Source: Flavivirga aquimarina (GTDB taxonomy: Bacteria; Bacteroidota; Bacteroidia; Flavobacteriales; Flavobacteriaceae). Taken from it: DNA of 64,000 nt. The translations under genes and the position numbers were made by a program. Location: positions 1 to 64,000 of the forward strand of contig NZ_JAUOEK010000183.1 in the NCBI RefSeq assembly GCF_030540835.1. Direction: 5' to 3'. Under the pieces are notes generated by a model. It saw only the letters and a program-made list of their open reading frames with translations, did not search any database and was not told where the DNA came from. Each line of letters begins with the position of its first letter. The first letter of the stretch is position 1. Positions 34,133 through 42,456 of this stretch are shown in pieces.

Positions 34133-35362
34133 CTGAAAAATATTTTTAAAAATATAGGCCCCGGACCATTAGTCGCTGCAGCGTTTATTGGTCCTGGTAC
34201 TGTTACTGTTTGTACACTTGCAGGTGTTGGCTTTGGGTATTCGTTATTATGGGCGATGTTGTTATCTATAATAGCGACAATTGTGCTTCAGGAAATGTCT
34301 GCGCGTTTAGGTATTATTACACAACAAGGGGTATCACAAATTATCCGAACAGAAATCAAGAGCCCAATTCTAAAATGGTTTACCATTGTATTAATTTTAT
34401 CTGCTATTGTAGTTGGTAATGCAGCGTACGAAGCAGGTAATATAAGTGGAGGTGTTTTGGGATTACAAACTATTGTTGGAAATCCGAATATAGAAATAGC
34501 TGGGTTTTCTTTGAATGTTTTAAGTGTGGTAATTGGAGCAATAGCCTTTGTTTTGCTGTATATAGGTAATTATAAACTACTTGAAAAAGTATTGATAGGA
34601 TTGGTAACATTAATGAGTTTAGCCTTTTTAATTACAGCCATTATTACTAAGCCTGATATAATCGAAATTTTCAAGGGTATTTTTGTTCCAAAATTTTCAA
34701 ACGATAGTATATTAACTGTTATCGGATTAATAGGAACTACGGTAGTGCCTTATAATTTGTTCTTACATGCAGCTTTGGTTAAAGAAAAATGGCATAAAGT
34801 AAGCGATTTAAAACATGCACGAAAAGACACTGTTATCGCTATTGTTTTAGGAGGTTCGGTGTCTATGTGTATTATTATTTCAGCAGCTTCCATTCAATCT
34901 CAAGATATCAATAGTGCATCAGATTTAGCAAAAGGATTAGAACCTTTATTCGGAAGTTTTGCTACATATTTTTTGGCTTTAGGGTTATTTGCAGCGGGTA
35001 TTACCAGTGCGATTACAGCACCTTTGGCAGCTGCCTATGTAGCGAGTGGTTGTTTGGGTTGGCATTCTAATTTAAAATCTAAAAAGTTTAGAGGTGTATG
35101 GATGTTCATTTTGTTATTAGGTGTTTTGTTTTCGTCATTAGCAATAAAACCTATCGATATCATTAAATTTGCTCAGGTGGCTAATGGTATTTTATTACCC
35201 GTCATTGCTGGCTTTTTAATTTGGATTATGAATAAATCATCTATTTTAGGGACTTATAAAAATAATATAAAACAGAATATCTTCGGATTTATAATTCTAG
35301 GAATTAGTATCTTGCTATCTATCGCAACGCTTAACAAAGTTTTTCAACTAAATATATTTTAG
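34133..35362 (+). CDS. Nramp-superfamily transporter, atypical, probable 5-oxoproline-linked carrier
   Basis: The true start must precede the first in-frame ATG (34256), because in-frame codons from 34133 read (M)KNIFKNIGPGPLVAAAFIGPGTVTVCTLAGVGFGYSLLW, the first Nramp helix. CTG at 34133 is the only plausible start after a TAA at 34118. The two metal-binding motifs are altered: DPGN in helix 1 is GPGT, and MPH in helix 6 is VPY (GTTVVPYNLFLHAALVKE). Metal transport is therefore doubtful. The stop overlaps the pxpA GTG start by one base, and pxpBC follow, so it probably imports 5-oxoproline or a related acid. About 11 helices, inner membrane. Confidence 0.75.
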   Translation: MKNIFKNIGPGPLVAAAFIGPGTVTVCTLAGVGFGYSLLWAMLLSIIATIVLQEMSARLGIITQQGVSQIIRTEIKSPILKWFTIVLILSAIVVGNAAYEAGNISGGVLGLQTIVGNPNIEIAGFSLNVLSVVIGAIAFVLLYIGNYKLLEKVLIGLVTLMSLAFLITAIITKPDIIEIFKGIFVPKFSNDSILTVIGLIGTTVVPYNLFLHAALVKEKWHKVSDLKHARKDTVIAIVLGGSVSMCIIISAASIQSQDINSASDLAKGLEPLFGSFATYFLALGLFAAGITSAITAPLAAAYVASGCLGWHSNLKSKKFRGVWMFILLLGVLFSSLAIKPIDIIKFAQVANGILLPVIAGFLIWIMNKSSILGTYKNNIKQNIFGFIILGISILLSIATLNKVFQLNIF

Positions 35363-36102
35363 TGATACCTAATGCTATTGATATTAATGTGGATGTAGGT
35401 GAAGGGGTTGGTAATGAGTCACAGCTCATACCGCTTATTTCTTCATGTAATATAGCATGTGGTGGCCATGCAGGAGATACCAATACGATGCAAAATGTTG
35501 TTAGGTTGGCTAAAGAGCATCGTGTAAAGATTGGAGCACACCCTTCATTCCCAGATAAAGAGAATTTTGGCCGAATGAGTGTAGACATGTCCTGTGCGGC
35601 GTTATTTAAAAGTATAAAGGATCAAATTGACAATTTAACAGATATTCTTCGCGAGGAGCATAGTACTTTACATCACGTAAAGCCTCATGGTGCCTTATAT
35701 AACTTAGCAGCAGTTGATGAAAAAGTTGCTCATGTTATAATAGAGGTCATGAAAACCATGATCGTGCCAATTAAGCTTTATGTCCCTTTTAAGTCTGTTA
35801 TTGAAACATTAGCCAAATCCCAAAACATCCCAATTATCTATGAAGCCTTTGCAGATAGGAATTATAACGATGATTTAACATTAGTTTCAAGAAAAAATAA
35901 GTTGGCATCCATACATAATGAAGACCATTTGTTTGAACATGTTTTTAATATGATTTCAAAACAACAGGTAAAAACAATTACAGGTAAAAATATGGACATA
36001 AAGGCGCAAACATTTTGTATTCATGGAGATAATCCTAATGCTATAAATTTAGTTAAGAATTTAAGAGTCCGTTTAAAAAATCATGGCATTGAAATAAGAT
36101 GA
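35362..36102 (+). CDS. pxpA: 5-oxoprolinase subunit A (LamB/YcsF family)
   Basis: 246 aa with the family pattern DINVDVGEGVGNESQLIPLISSCNIACGGHAGD near the N-terminus, GAHPSFPDKENFGR and HHVKPHGALYN; all usual conserved positions are present. With PxpB and PxpC it hydrolyses 5-oxoproline (pyroglutamate) to glutamate using ATP, a damage-metabolite repair and scavenging role. The start is GTG at 35362, overlapping the transporter stop; the gene overlaps pxpB by ATGA. Confidence 0.9.
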   Translation: MIPNAIDINVDVGEGVGNESQLIPLISSCNIACGGHAGDTNTMQNVVRLAKEHRVKIGAHPSFPDKENFGRMSVDMSCAALFKSIKDQIDNLTDILREEHSTLHHVKPHGALYNLAAVDEKVAHVIIEVMKTMIVPIKLYVPFKSVIETLAKSQNIPIIYEAFADRNYNDDLTLVSRKNKLASIHNEDHLFEHVFNMISKQQVKTITGKNMDIKAQTFCIHGDNPNAINLVKNLRVRLKNHGIEIR

Positions 36103-36830
36103 CTTATGAGCTCAGATATAAGCCTTATGGAGAACGTTCTATTTTAATTGAATGGCCAGCAGTTATTGATAAGAATATCCTTTCTGATATTATTAGATTT
36201 AAGGAAAAAATTCAAAATTCAAATATTAAACATTTAGTTGAAATAAAGAATGCATATAATTCATTATTAGTTGTTTATGATTTTTATTTTGTTGATTTTG
36301 AAAATGAAATTAAAACACTTCAAGAGTTATATAATCAAATAACCCCAGATACTAAATCAATACTTAAACAATGGAAAATACCTGTATGCTATGACACTCT
36401 TTTTGCTATAGATTTAGAAGAGATGGCTTTTGAAAAAGGACTATCTAAAACATCTATTATTACTCTACATTCTCAAACAGTTTATACCGTTTATTTTATC
36501 GGTTTCTTACCTGGGTTTATGTATTTAGGGGGATTAAATGAAAAACTTTATACGCCACGAAAAGCAACACCAAGATTAAAGATAGAAAAAGGAGCCGTTG
36601 CTATTGGAGGTGAACAAACAGGGGTATACCCAAGTGAAAGTCCCGGTGGTTGGAACATTATAGGGAATTCTCCTATAACATTTTTCAATCCCAAAAATGA
36701 CCCCCCTTGTTTTGTAAATGCCGGTGATACTATAGTTTTTGAGCCGATTTCACTTAAAAAGTATAAAGATATTAAAACACTGGTTGATGCTGGTGTTTAC
36801 CAATTAGAAAGCGAGGTGGTTGATGGTTAA
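36099..36830 (+). CDS. pxpB: 5-oxoprolinase subunit B (KipI family)
   Basis: 243 aa, KipI/allophanate-hydrolase subunit 1 family: LRYKPYGERSILIEW at the N-terminus (usual G-D-x-A/S-L-L-V/I-x-F), FIGFLPGFMYLGGL, TPRKATPRLKIEKGAVAIGGEQTGVYPSESPGGWNIIG and FVNAGDTIVFEPI. It acts with PxpC as the ATP-using biotin-independent part of 5-oxoprolinase. The start ATG overlaps the pxpA stop by 4 nt, and the stop overlaps pxpC by 8 nt, so translation is tightly coupled. Confidence 0.9.
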   Translation: MTYELRYKPYGERSILIEWPAVIDKNILSDIIRFKEKIQNSNIKHLVEIKNAYNSLLVVYDFYFVDFENEIKTLQELYNQITPDTKSILKQWKIPVCYDTLFAIDLEEMAFEKGLSKTSIITLHSQTVYTVYFIGFLPGFMYLGGLNEKLYTPRKATPRLKIEKGAVAIGGEQTGVYPSESPGGWNIIGNSPITFFNPKNDPPCFVNAGDTIVFEPISLKKYKDIKTLVDAGVYQLESEVVDG

Positions 36831-37671
36831 AGTTTTAAAAGCAGGTTTATATACTACCATCCAAGATTTAGGTCGTTATGGTTATCAGGAATATGGTGTG
36901 CCGTATTCTGGGGTGATGGATGCTTACTCGGCATCTATGGCTAACATTTTATTAGGGAATAATGAGAATACTGCTGTAATGGAAATTACGATGTCAGGGC
37001 CAACCCTTGAGTTTAATTGTCATACAAGTATCTGTATTTCAGGAGCAGATCTATCACCTAAGTTAAATAAAACCCCAATAAAAATAAATAATCCCATTCC
37101 AGTAAAAAGTGGTGATATAGTATCATTTGGTAAACATATTTCCGGATTTAGGTGTTATTTAGCTGTTACAGGTGGTTTTAAGACTGAAAAAATGATGAAT
37201 AGCCACAGTATGTATCAAGGAATAACAAAACAGCCCTTGTTATTTAAAAACCAGGAGCTGATAATTGATGCCACATTAAAAGATTTTGACAAAAAGCATG
37301 CTGCAATTAAAATAAACACTTCCCATTTTAAGACTAAAGAACTTGAAGTTTTTAAAGGCCCGGAATTTGATAAACTTTCAAAGGCACAACAAGACTTATT
37401 ATTTTCGCAACACTTCACTATTGCAAAAGAAAACAATAGAATGGCTTATCAACTGCTAGAACCATTGGAAAACAGTCTGGAGGCCATTATAACATCTTTG
37501 GTACTACCCGGAACCATTCAGTTAACGCCTTCGGGAAAACTTATTATTTTAATGAGAGATTGTCAAACTACAGGTGGGTATCCAAGGGTTTTACAGTTAA
37601 AGGGGGCTTCCATTAATATTTTGTCACAAAAATTTACAGGAGATTCGATACGGTTAACTCTAAAAGAATAA
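36823..37671 (+). CDS. pxpC: 5-oxoprolinase subunit C (KipA/biotin-dependent carboxyltransferase-like)
   Basis: 282 aa from ATG 36823 (an in-frame TTG lies one codon upstream). It has the KipA signatures VLKAGLYTTIQDLGRYGYQEYGVPYSGVMDAYS, NTAVMEITMSGPTLEF, CYLAVTGGF and MRDCQTTGGYPRV. It completes the PxpABC enzyme. The operon order is transporter-A-B-C, with overlaps at each junction. A lipoprotein gene follows after 66 bp. Confidence 0.9.
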   Translation: MVKVLKAGLYTTIQDLGRYGYQEYGVPYSGVMDAYSASMANILLGNNENTAVMEITMSGPTLEFNCHTSICISGADLSPKLNKTPIKINNPIPVKSGDIVSFGKHISGFRCYLAVTGGFKTEKMMNSHSMYQGITKQPLLFKNQELIIDATLKDFDKKHAAIKINTSHFKTKELEVFKGPEFDKLSKAQQDLLFSQHFTIAKENNRMAYQLLEPLENSLEAIITSLVLPGTIQLTPSGKLIILMRDCQTTGGYPRVLQLKGASINILSQKFTGDSIRLTLKE

Positions 37672-37737
37672 GTTTAAGATAATTTTATTAATACTATGTT
37701 AAGTAATGATTCCCCTTTGCGACTTACAATAAAAAAT

Positions 37738-38496
37738 ATGAGGCTTTTTAAACAAGTTATCCAATTTTGCTGTGTAATACTACTCTTTACAAGTTGCAAT
37801 CATACAAATAATGATCCGCAATTTATTATAGACCAATCTATTAATGTTTCCGGTGGGGCATTGTTAAACACATCGAATATCAATTTTAATTTTAGAGATA
37901 AGCACTATATCGCTAAGCGTGATAAAGGTGATTTTTTGTACGGGCGATTGTTTACGAATACGGCAGATTCTATTTTAGACCTTTTAACAAATAAAGGTTT
38001 TGAGCGTTATGTGAATAACGATTTAGTTTATACACCAGATAGTATGGCTGTGAAATATAGCAGTTCTGTAAACTCTGTCCATTATTTTTCGGTACTACCG
38101 TATGGTTTAAACGATGCAGCAGTAAATAAAGAATATTTAGGTGAAATTAAAATTAAGAATAAATCTTATCATAAAATAAAAATCACTTTTAATAGAGAAG
38201 GGGGTGGTGAAGATTTTGAAGATGAGTTTATATATTGGGTAGAAACTAAAACTTTTAAAGTAGATTATTTAGCATATTCTTATGCTGAAGATGATGGTAT
38301 GGGATTACGATTTCGAGAAGCTTATAACGAGCGCTATATAAAAGGAATTCGATTTGTAGATTATATTAATTTTAAACCGCTCGATAAAAAAGCAAATTTG
38401 TTATCTTTAGATAGTTTGCATGTAACTAATGGCTTAAAAGAATTATCAAGAATCAATCTTGAGCAGATAAAGGTTGAAACTATTGTAAATAATTAA
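37738..38496 (+). CDS. DUF6503-like lipoprotein (252 aa)
   Basis: I chose the ATG at 37738 because MRLFKQVIQFCCVILLFTSCN is a lipoprotein signal with the lipobox C at residue 20; the longer frame from 37696 puts 14 polar residues before it. The mature domain (QSINVSGGALLNTSNINFNFRDKHY...YWVETKTFKVDYLAYSYAED) resembles the DUF6503 group of Bacteroidota lipoproteins, with an outer-membrane lipoprotein-localisation-like beta fold. Function unknown. It could be co-transcribed with pxpABC, but it also occurs alone in relatives as far as I recall. Confidence 0.65.
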   Translation: MRLFKQVIQFCCVILLFTSCNHTNNDPQFIIDQSINVSGGALLNTSNINFNFRDKHYIAKRDKGDFLYGRLFTNTADSILDLLTNKGFERYVNNDLVYTPDSMAVKYSSSVNSVHYFSVLPYGLNDAAVNKEYLGEIKIKNKSYHKIKITFNREGGGEDFEDEFIYWVETKTFKVDYLAYSYAEDDGMGLRFREAYNERYIKGIRFVDYINFKPLDKKANLLSLDSLHVTNGLKELSRINLEQIKVETIVNN

Positions 38497-38604
38497 GCAT
38501 ATAAAAGAATAAACTGGTTATCGATTTTATTGTTAAAGATTATTTTAGATATGTGTAAAACTCAAAACACTTATGAGTTTTTTGAGATCCCAGTAGTTCT
38601 TACT

Positions 38605-39270
38605 TTAGAAATTAGAATTTAAAACAAGCCCTTTTATAATATCAATTCCAGAAGAAGTACCTATACGATCAACTCCTAAATTAATATACTCTAAGGCTGT
38701 TTGGTAATCTTTTATTCCCCCTGAAGCCTTTATTTTGGTATCATCTGAACAAACGCTTTTAATAAGTTTTATATCATTTAATGTAGCGCCTGCAGTTCCA
38801 TAACCAGTAGATGTTTTTATAAAATCTGCTCCACTTTGTATAGCTAATTCAGTGGCTTTAATTATTTCTAATTCTTCGAGATAGCACGTTTCTATAATAA
38901 CTTTTAAGATATTATTTGGCATGCATTTTTTTACAGCTTCAATATCTTTCCAAACTGCATCAAAGTTTTTACTTTTTAATAAACCAATATTGATAACCAT
39001 ATCAATTTCATCAGCTCCATTTTTTAAAGCTAAAGTTGCTTCTGCTACTTTTGCATTAGTACTCATAGCTCCAAAAGGAAACCCAACCACGCTACAAATT
39101 TTGACACCACTATTATCTAAAAGCTCTTTGGCTAAAGACACATAACAACTATTTACACAAACAGAATAAAACCTGTATTGCTCTGCTTCTTCACAAAGCT
39201 TACCAATATCGGTTATGGTAGCTGTAGTTTTTAAAAGTGTATGATCTATATATTTATTAATTGGTTTCAT
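38605..39270 (-). CDS. deoC: Deoxyribose-phosphate aldolase
   Basis: 221-aa DERA with the full catalytic set: D90 (EIDMVINIG), Schiff-base K152 (DFIKTSTGYGTAGATL) and K181 (KIKASGGIKD), plus the phosphate-binding GTSSG at the end. It splits 2-deoxyribose-5-phosphate into glyceraldehyde-3-phosphate and acetaldehyde in deoxynucleoside catabolism. It lies downstream of a paralogue (39422-40075) on the same strand, with a strong terminator between, so the two are probably transcribed separately. Confidence 0.9.
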   Translation of the reverse strand: MKPINKYIDHTLLKTTATITDIGKLCEEAEQYRFYSVCVNSCYVSLAKELLDNSGVKICSVVGFPFGAMSTNAKVAEATLALKNGADEIDMVINIGLLKSKNFDAVWKDIEAVKKCMPNNILKVIIETCYLEELEIIKATELAIQSGADFIKTSTGYGTAGATLNDIKLIKSVCSDDTKIKASGGIKDYQTALEYINLGVDRIGTSSGIDIIKGLVLNSNF

Positions 39271-39365
39271 AAATTTAAAGTAATTATATAGGTTAATAAA
39301 GTATATGCATTATAGTTATATACGAACAATGGCTTTAATCAGTTTTTTAAGATTGAAAAAAAAAT

Positions 39366-39402
39366 AAAAGGCTTTTAAAATTTACATTTTAAAAGCCTTT
39401 TA
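39366..39402 (-). terminator. Strong hairpin terminator between the deoC paralogues
   Basis: AAAAGGCTTTTAAAAT (39366-39381) pairs perfectly with ATTTTAAAAGCCTTTT (39386-39401) around a 4-nt loop. A/T tracts flank it on both sides. It should stop transcription from the upstream paralogue at 40075. Confidence 0.85.
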
Positions 39403-39421
39403 TTATAAGCATATTGTAAAA

Positions 39422-40075
39422 TTACTTTTGGGTAACACGTTTTTGTTTAAATTCTGTTGAAGCAGAAATTCTACTAACGCCTATATCAATATATTTTTTT
39501 GCAGTTTCAATATTCTTAATACCATCTGATGCACATATTTTAATATGGTCTTTAACTGTCTTTTTAATAATTTTTACGACAGTTAATGTGGCACCGCTTT
39601 TTGAAAAACCGCTAGATGTTTTAATATAATCTACATTGGCATCCAGACAAATTTCGCAAGCTTTTATAATTTCATTTTTATTAAGCTCGGAAACTTCTAT
39701 AATAACTTTTAAGATTTTATCTCCAATAGCGAGTTTAACATCGCTAATATCTTTTAAAACAGAAACATAATTTCTACTTTTAAGAAACCCAATATTAATT
39801 ACCATATCAATTTCATCAGCTCCATCACTAATAGCTTGTTTTGCTTCGTAAACTTTTGATGCTGTTGCCATAGAACCAAATGGGAATCCAATAACAGAAC
39901 AGACTTTGGTGTTCGATTCTTCTAATAATTGTTTTGCTAATAAAACATAAGAACTATTAATACAAACAGCGTAGAAACCATTTTTTTTTGCTGTATAACA
40001 GAGGTCTATAATATTTCGTTCTGTTGAAACAGGAGTTAAAAGAGTATAATCAATATATTTGGATATATCCATCAT
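39422..40075 (-). CDS. DeoC-like paralogue with altered active site (217 aa)
   Basis: Clearly homologous to the neighbouring DeoC over its whole length and keeps D90 and the Schiff-base lysine K152 (DYIKTSSGFSKSGATL). The second catalytic lysine (K181 in KASGGI) is C181 here (ICASDGIKN), the glycine pair is DG, and the terminal phosphate loop GTSSG is SASTE. N-terminal DHTLLK is DYTLLT. It therefore still can form a Schiff base but should bind phosphate poorly and lack the proton relay. It may be a different aldolase or a decaying copy, but the frame is intact. Transcription ends at the hairpin at 39366. Confidence 0.75.
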   Translation of the reverse strand: MMDISKYIDYTLLTPVSTERNIIDLCYTAKKNGFYAVCINSSYVLLAKQLLEESNTKVCSVIGFPFGSMATASKVYEAKQAISDGADEIDMVINIGFLKSRNYVSVLKDISDVKLAIGDKILKVIIEVSELNKNEIIKACEICLDANVDYIKTSSGFSKSGATLTVVKIIKKTVKDHIKICASDGIKNIETAKKYIDIGVSRISASTEFKQKRVTQK

Positions 40076-40271
40076 GATAAGTAGGTTTAGTGATATTATT
40101 CATAGCGTAAACCATGAATTAGTTAGGGTTGTTGTAGGTTTTCAGGGTTTATGCTAACACAAATTTACATAATTATGTTGATACAAAATCTACAAAAACT
40201 ATTTTTTTTTTCACAAAAACTATACCATATACCTCCTTTTTTAGGGTTTGTCGATGAATTTATTGCCTAAT

Positions 40272-40787
40272 TTATTCTGTAACAAAAGTAGTCTTAGGTT
40301 TTTGTGTAATTTTAGATTTTAGTTTAATTATACGTTCTTCAAATGTAGCTGCATTCACAGGGTTATTTACATTCTCGAAAAGTAGCATTAAATCTTCTGT
40401 ATGCGTTTCTCTTTTTTGTTTTAATAGATCGAAATAGACAAAACCACACCAAATAATAGCTTTTAAATGACTTTTATCTTCATTATACATACGCATTTCT
40501 ACATATAGCTCACTATTAGTAAATCGTATTAATTGAGACTCTAAAACAATGGTCTCCATTAAAAATGTAGGTTTTAAATAAGCTATCTGGTTACTGCTAG
40601 ACACCCAACTTTTGCCTGTTTCTTTTGCCATTTTATAAATATCGATATCGTAATGCTGTATGAGGACATCTTCACGATGATTCATAAAGTAATTTATGTA
40701 ACTTCCATTGTTTAGATGGTTAAAAGGATCGCAGTCTTGAAATCTGACTTTTGTTTTGCTTTGTAATACGTTTAATAATTGGTTCAT
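40272..40787 (-). CDS. 4HBT-type acyl-CoA thioesterase (171 aa)
   Basis: A hot-dog-fold thioesterase: KVRFQDCDPFNHLNNGSYINYFMNHRED is the 4-hydroxybenzoyl-CoA thioesterase signature, with the conserved D-x-N/H-x-H-x-N arrangement (DPFNHLNNG), and IAYLKPTFLMETIVLE and WCGFVYFDLL complete the fold. It hydrolyses an acyl-CoA of unknown chain type in the cytosol. It is downstream of the tetR gene (50 bp away, same strand), with a TetR-type palindrome in the gap, so it is probably the regulator's target. Confidence 0.85.
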   Translation of the reverse strand: MNQLLNVLQSKTKVRFQDCDPFNHLNNGSYINYFMNHREDVLIQHYDIDIYKMAKETGKSWVSSSNQIAYLKPTFLMETIVLESQLIRFTNSELYVEMRMYNEDKSHLKAIIWCGFVYFDLLKQKRETHTEDLMLLFENVNNPVNAATFEERIIKLKSKITQKPKTTFVTE

Positions 40788-40800
40788 GTTTAAGTTATTT

Positions 40801-40820
40801 AATATACCAATCGGTATATT
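40801..40820. promoter_or_regulatory. TetR operator 1, in front of the thioesterase gene
   Basis: AATATACCAATCGGTATATT is a 20-bp palindrome with one central mismatch, located 14 bp before the thioesterase start. The same motif occurs upstream of the tetR gene (41453-41472). Confidence 0.75.
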
Positions 40821-40836
40821 TTTGATTAAAAAAATA

Positions 40837-41433
40837 TTATATTTTAAGCTCTTTAATTATCATGTTATCGACCAAATTCATAGTATCCTGTATGTAAAAA
40901 TTATCATCCATGGTATAAGTCATAAATATGGCGCCTTGAATCATAGTATCTAATCGTTTAGCAAAATCCATAGCATTTATTTCTGATGAGATTTCTCCAA
41001 TTTCAATGCCATCTTCTATTATTGTTGCTACTTGATCTTGAATTTTTTCTATAACGTGTCTTACTTTTTGAAGTAAAAGAGTATTTTGGTTATTGGCATC
41101 TACACCAATATTTAAAACCGGACAACCTCCAAGCTGTTTACTGTAATCGTAATAGTTTCTATAAAAATCTGTAATGAGAAATAGCTTTTCTATAGGGGAG
41201 TCGCTTTTAGACAAATGATCTGCAATTTGTTTCAGCATGTTTTTAACGGTAAATTTAAAAGAAGCTATAGCTAAATCTTCTTTATTTTTAAAATTACCAT
41301 ATATAGCACCTTTTGTTAAGCCTGTGGCACTGGTAACATCGCTTAGGCTGGTAGCAGCATAGCCATTTTTATTAAAAATAGGCGCTACTATTTCTAGTAT
41401 GTATTGCGATGTGAGTGCTGCTTTTGTGGTCAT
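40837..41433 (-). CDS. TetR-family transcriptional repressor (198 aa)
   Basis: The N-terminal HTH ILEIVAPIFNKNGYAATSLSDVTSATGLTKGAIYGNFKNKEDLA is the canonical TetR DNA-binding domain, and the C-terminal ~140 residues form an alpha-helical ligand domain (DFYRNYYDYSKQLGGCPVLNIGVDA). It probably represses itself and the thioesterase by binding the two ATATACC(N4)GGTATAT sites that flank the gene. The ligand is likely an acyl-CoA or other hydrophobic compound, by analogy only. Confidence 0.9.
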   Translation of the reverse strand: MTTKAALTSQYILEIVAPIFNKNGYAATSLSDVTSATGLTKGAIYGNFKNKEDLAIASFKFTVKNMLKQIADHLSKSDSPIEKLFLITDFYRNYYDYSKQLGGCPVLNIGVDANNQNTLLLQKVRHVIEKIQDQVATIIEDGIEIGEISSEINAMDFAKRLDTMIQGAIFMTYTMDDNFYIQDTMNLVDNMIIKELKI

Positions 41434-41452
41434 ATTTTACAAATATATAAAA

Positions 41453-41472
41453 AATATACCAATTGGTATATT
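41453..41472. promoter_or_regulatory. TetR operator 2, in front of the tetR gene
   Basis: AATATACCAATTGGTATATT is a perfect 20-bp palindrome 20 bp before the tetR start and equals operator 1 except for one base. Confidence 0.8.
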
Positions 41473-41553
41473 TTTTTTAAAACAATATTATTAACTGTTT
41501 ATGCTGACCATTTATGATTTATATTGAACTGAAGTTTCGGTCGTTAATCAAAA

Positions 41554-41735
41554 AGAATTCCTCGAGGCTCTGCCTCGGGGTTTCGGTTGAAATTGTCATT
41601 CCCGAGAATCCCGATAGCTATCGGGAGGGAATCTAAATAAAGAAATTTCGGTTTTTGACCCAATGGTCAAAATGAAACGAGTGAAATATCTCTATGTCCC
41701 GATAGCTATCGGGACTGCCTCGAGGATAGTTCGTT
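41554..41735. repeat. Composite dispersed palindromic repeats
   Basis: The gap between tetR and the 131-aa gene is packed with GC-rich palindromes unlike the surrounding DNA: CCTCGAGG..CCTCGGGG at about 41560-41580, TCCCGATAGCTATCGGGA at 41609-41626 and again within 41696-41715, and CCTCGAGG at about 41718-41725. This is the pattern of intergenic repeats common in Flavobacteriaceae. No gene is present. Confidence 0.75.
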
Positions 41736-41765
41736 TCAAGAAATTTTTTATTAATAAACAACAAA

Positions 41766-42161
41766 TTATTGAAGTGAGACAGGTTTATTTTCCATTATGA
41801 TTTGATGTGCCCAAGCTATAGCGAGACTTAAGGAGTCGAAAATTTGACAGGGCTTGTCAAAAAACTTTAATTCATATTCTGCATTATTACGCATTAATTG
41901 ATTTTCAGCAATAACAGCGATGGCCAATAAATTAGGTATTTTTTCGGCTTCTGAATAAATGAGTGGATTTACAGAATAAGATTTTACCCTGTTGGAAATA
42001 TAAACCATGTTTTTACCGCTGAAATATTTTTGCACAATCTCATTCAATTTATCATTGTGATGACTTTCAATAGATGCACCCTCTTTCATTTGGTTTATAA
42101 TAAAGTCATCAAAAACAAAAACTTCGGTGTCTTTTAGTTTAATATATTTTATTATCCCCAT
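41766..42161 (-). CDS. Conserved flavobacterial STAS/SpoIIAA-like protein (131 aa)
   Basis: An intact 131-aa frame with an alternating alpha/beta pattern. FFDKPCQIFDSLSLAIAWAHQIIMENK near the end and MVYISNRVKSYSVNPLIYSEAEKIPNLLAIAVIAEN in the middle resemble STAS/SpoIIAA-like proteins often annotated in Flavobacteriia. It has no signal peptide. Its role is not known. It sits alone between repeat-rich intergenic regions. Confidence 0.6.
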   Translation of the reverse strand: MGIIKYIKLKDTEVFVFDDFIINQMKEGASIESHHNDKLNEIVQKYFSGKNMVYISNRVKSYSVNPLIYSEAEKIPNLLAIAVIAENQLMRNNAEYELKFFDKPCQIFDSLSLAIAWAHQIIMENKPVSLQ

Positions 42162-42311
42162 GTGGGAATTTACGCAATAAATTAATTATAAGCAAATTAT
42201 AATATTTCAAAAATTCTGTATTAAAAAAGCAACAATTATCTTAATTTAAAGATTCATGTTGCTTTTTCTACTAACCAACCATTTAATAAATCCATGAAAA
42301 ACAGTTTGTTA

Positions 42312-42438
42312 TATAGCTAAATCAAAATAAATCGTCATTAATTAGATTTACTTCTTTCGAAAGACCTGCTAGGTTTTTAAAACCTGGCAGGTCTAATATA
42401 AAATTCCGCCTATGTCAAATTATGATGATTTAGCTATA
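42312..42438. mobile_element. MITE-like element with terminal inverted repeats and a central palindrome
   Basis: TATAGCTAAATCA (42312-42324) is exactly inverted at 42426-42438 (TGATTTAGCTATA). Inside, at 42362-42394, AGACCTGCTAGGTTTT pairs with AAAACCTGGCAGGTCT, a palindrome common as a dispersed repeat in Flavobacteriaceae. The unit of about 127 bp has no coding capacity. The nested symmetry suggests a miniature element, or a dispersed palindrome inserted within another. Confidence 0.5.
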
Positions 42439-42456
42439 AATAGGGTCTATTAAATT

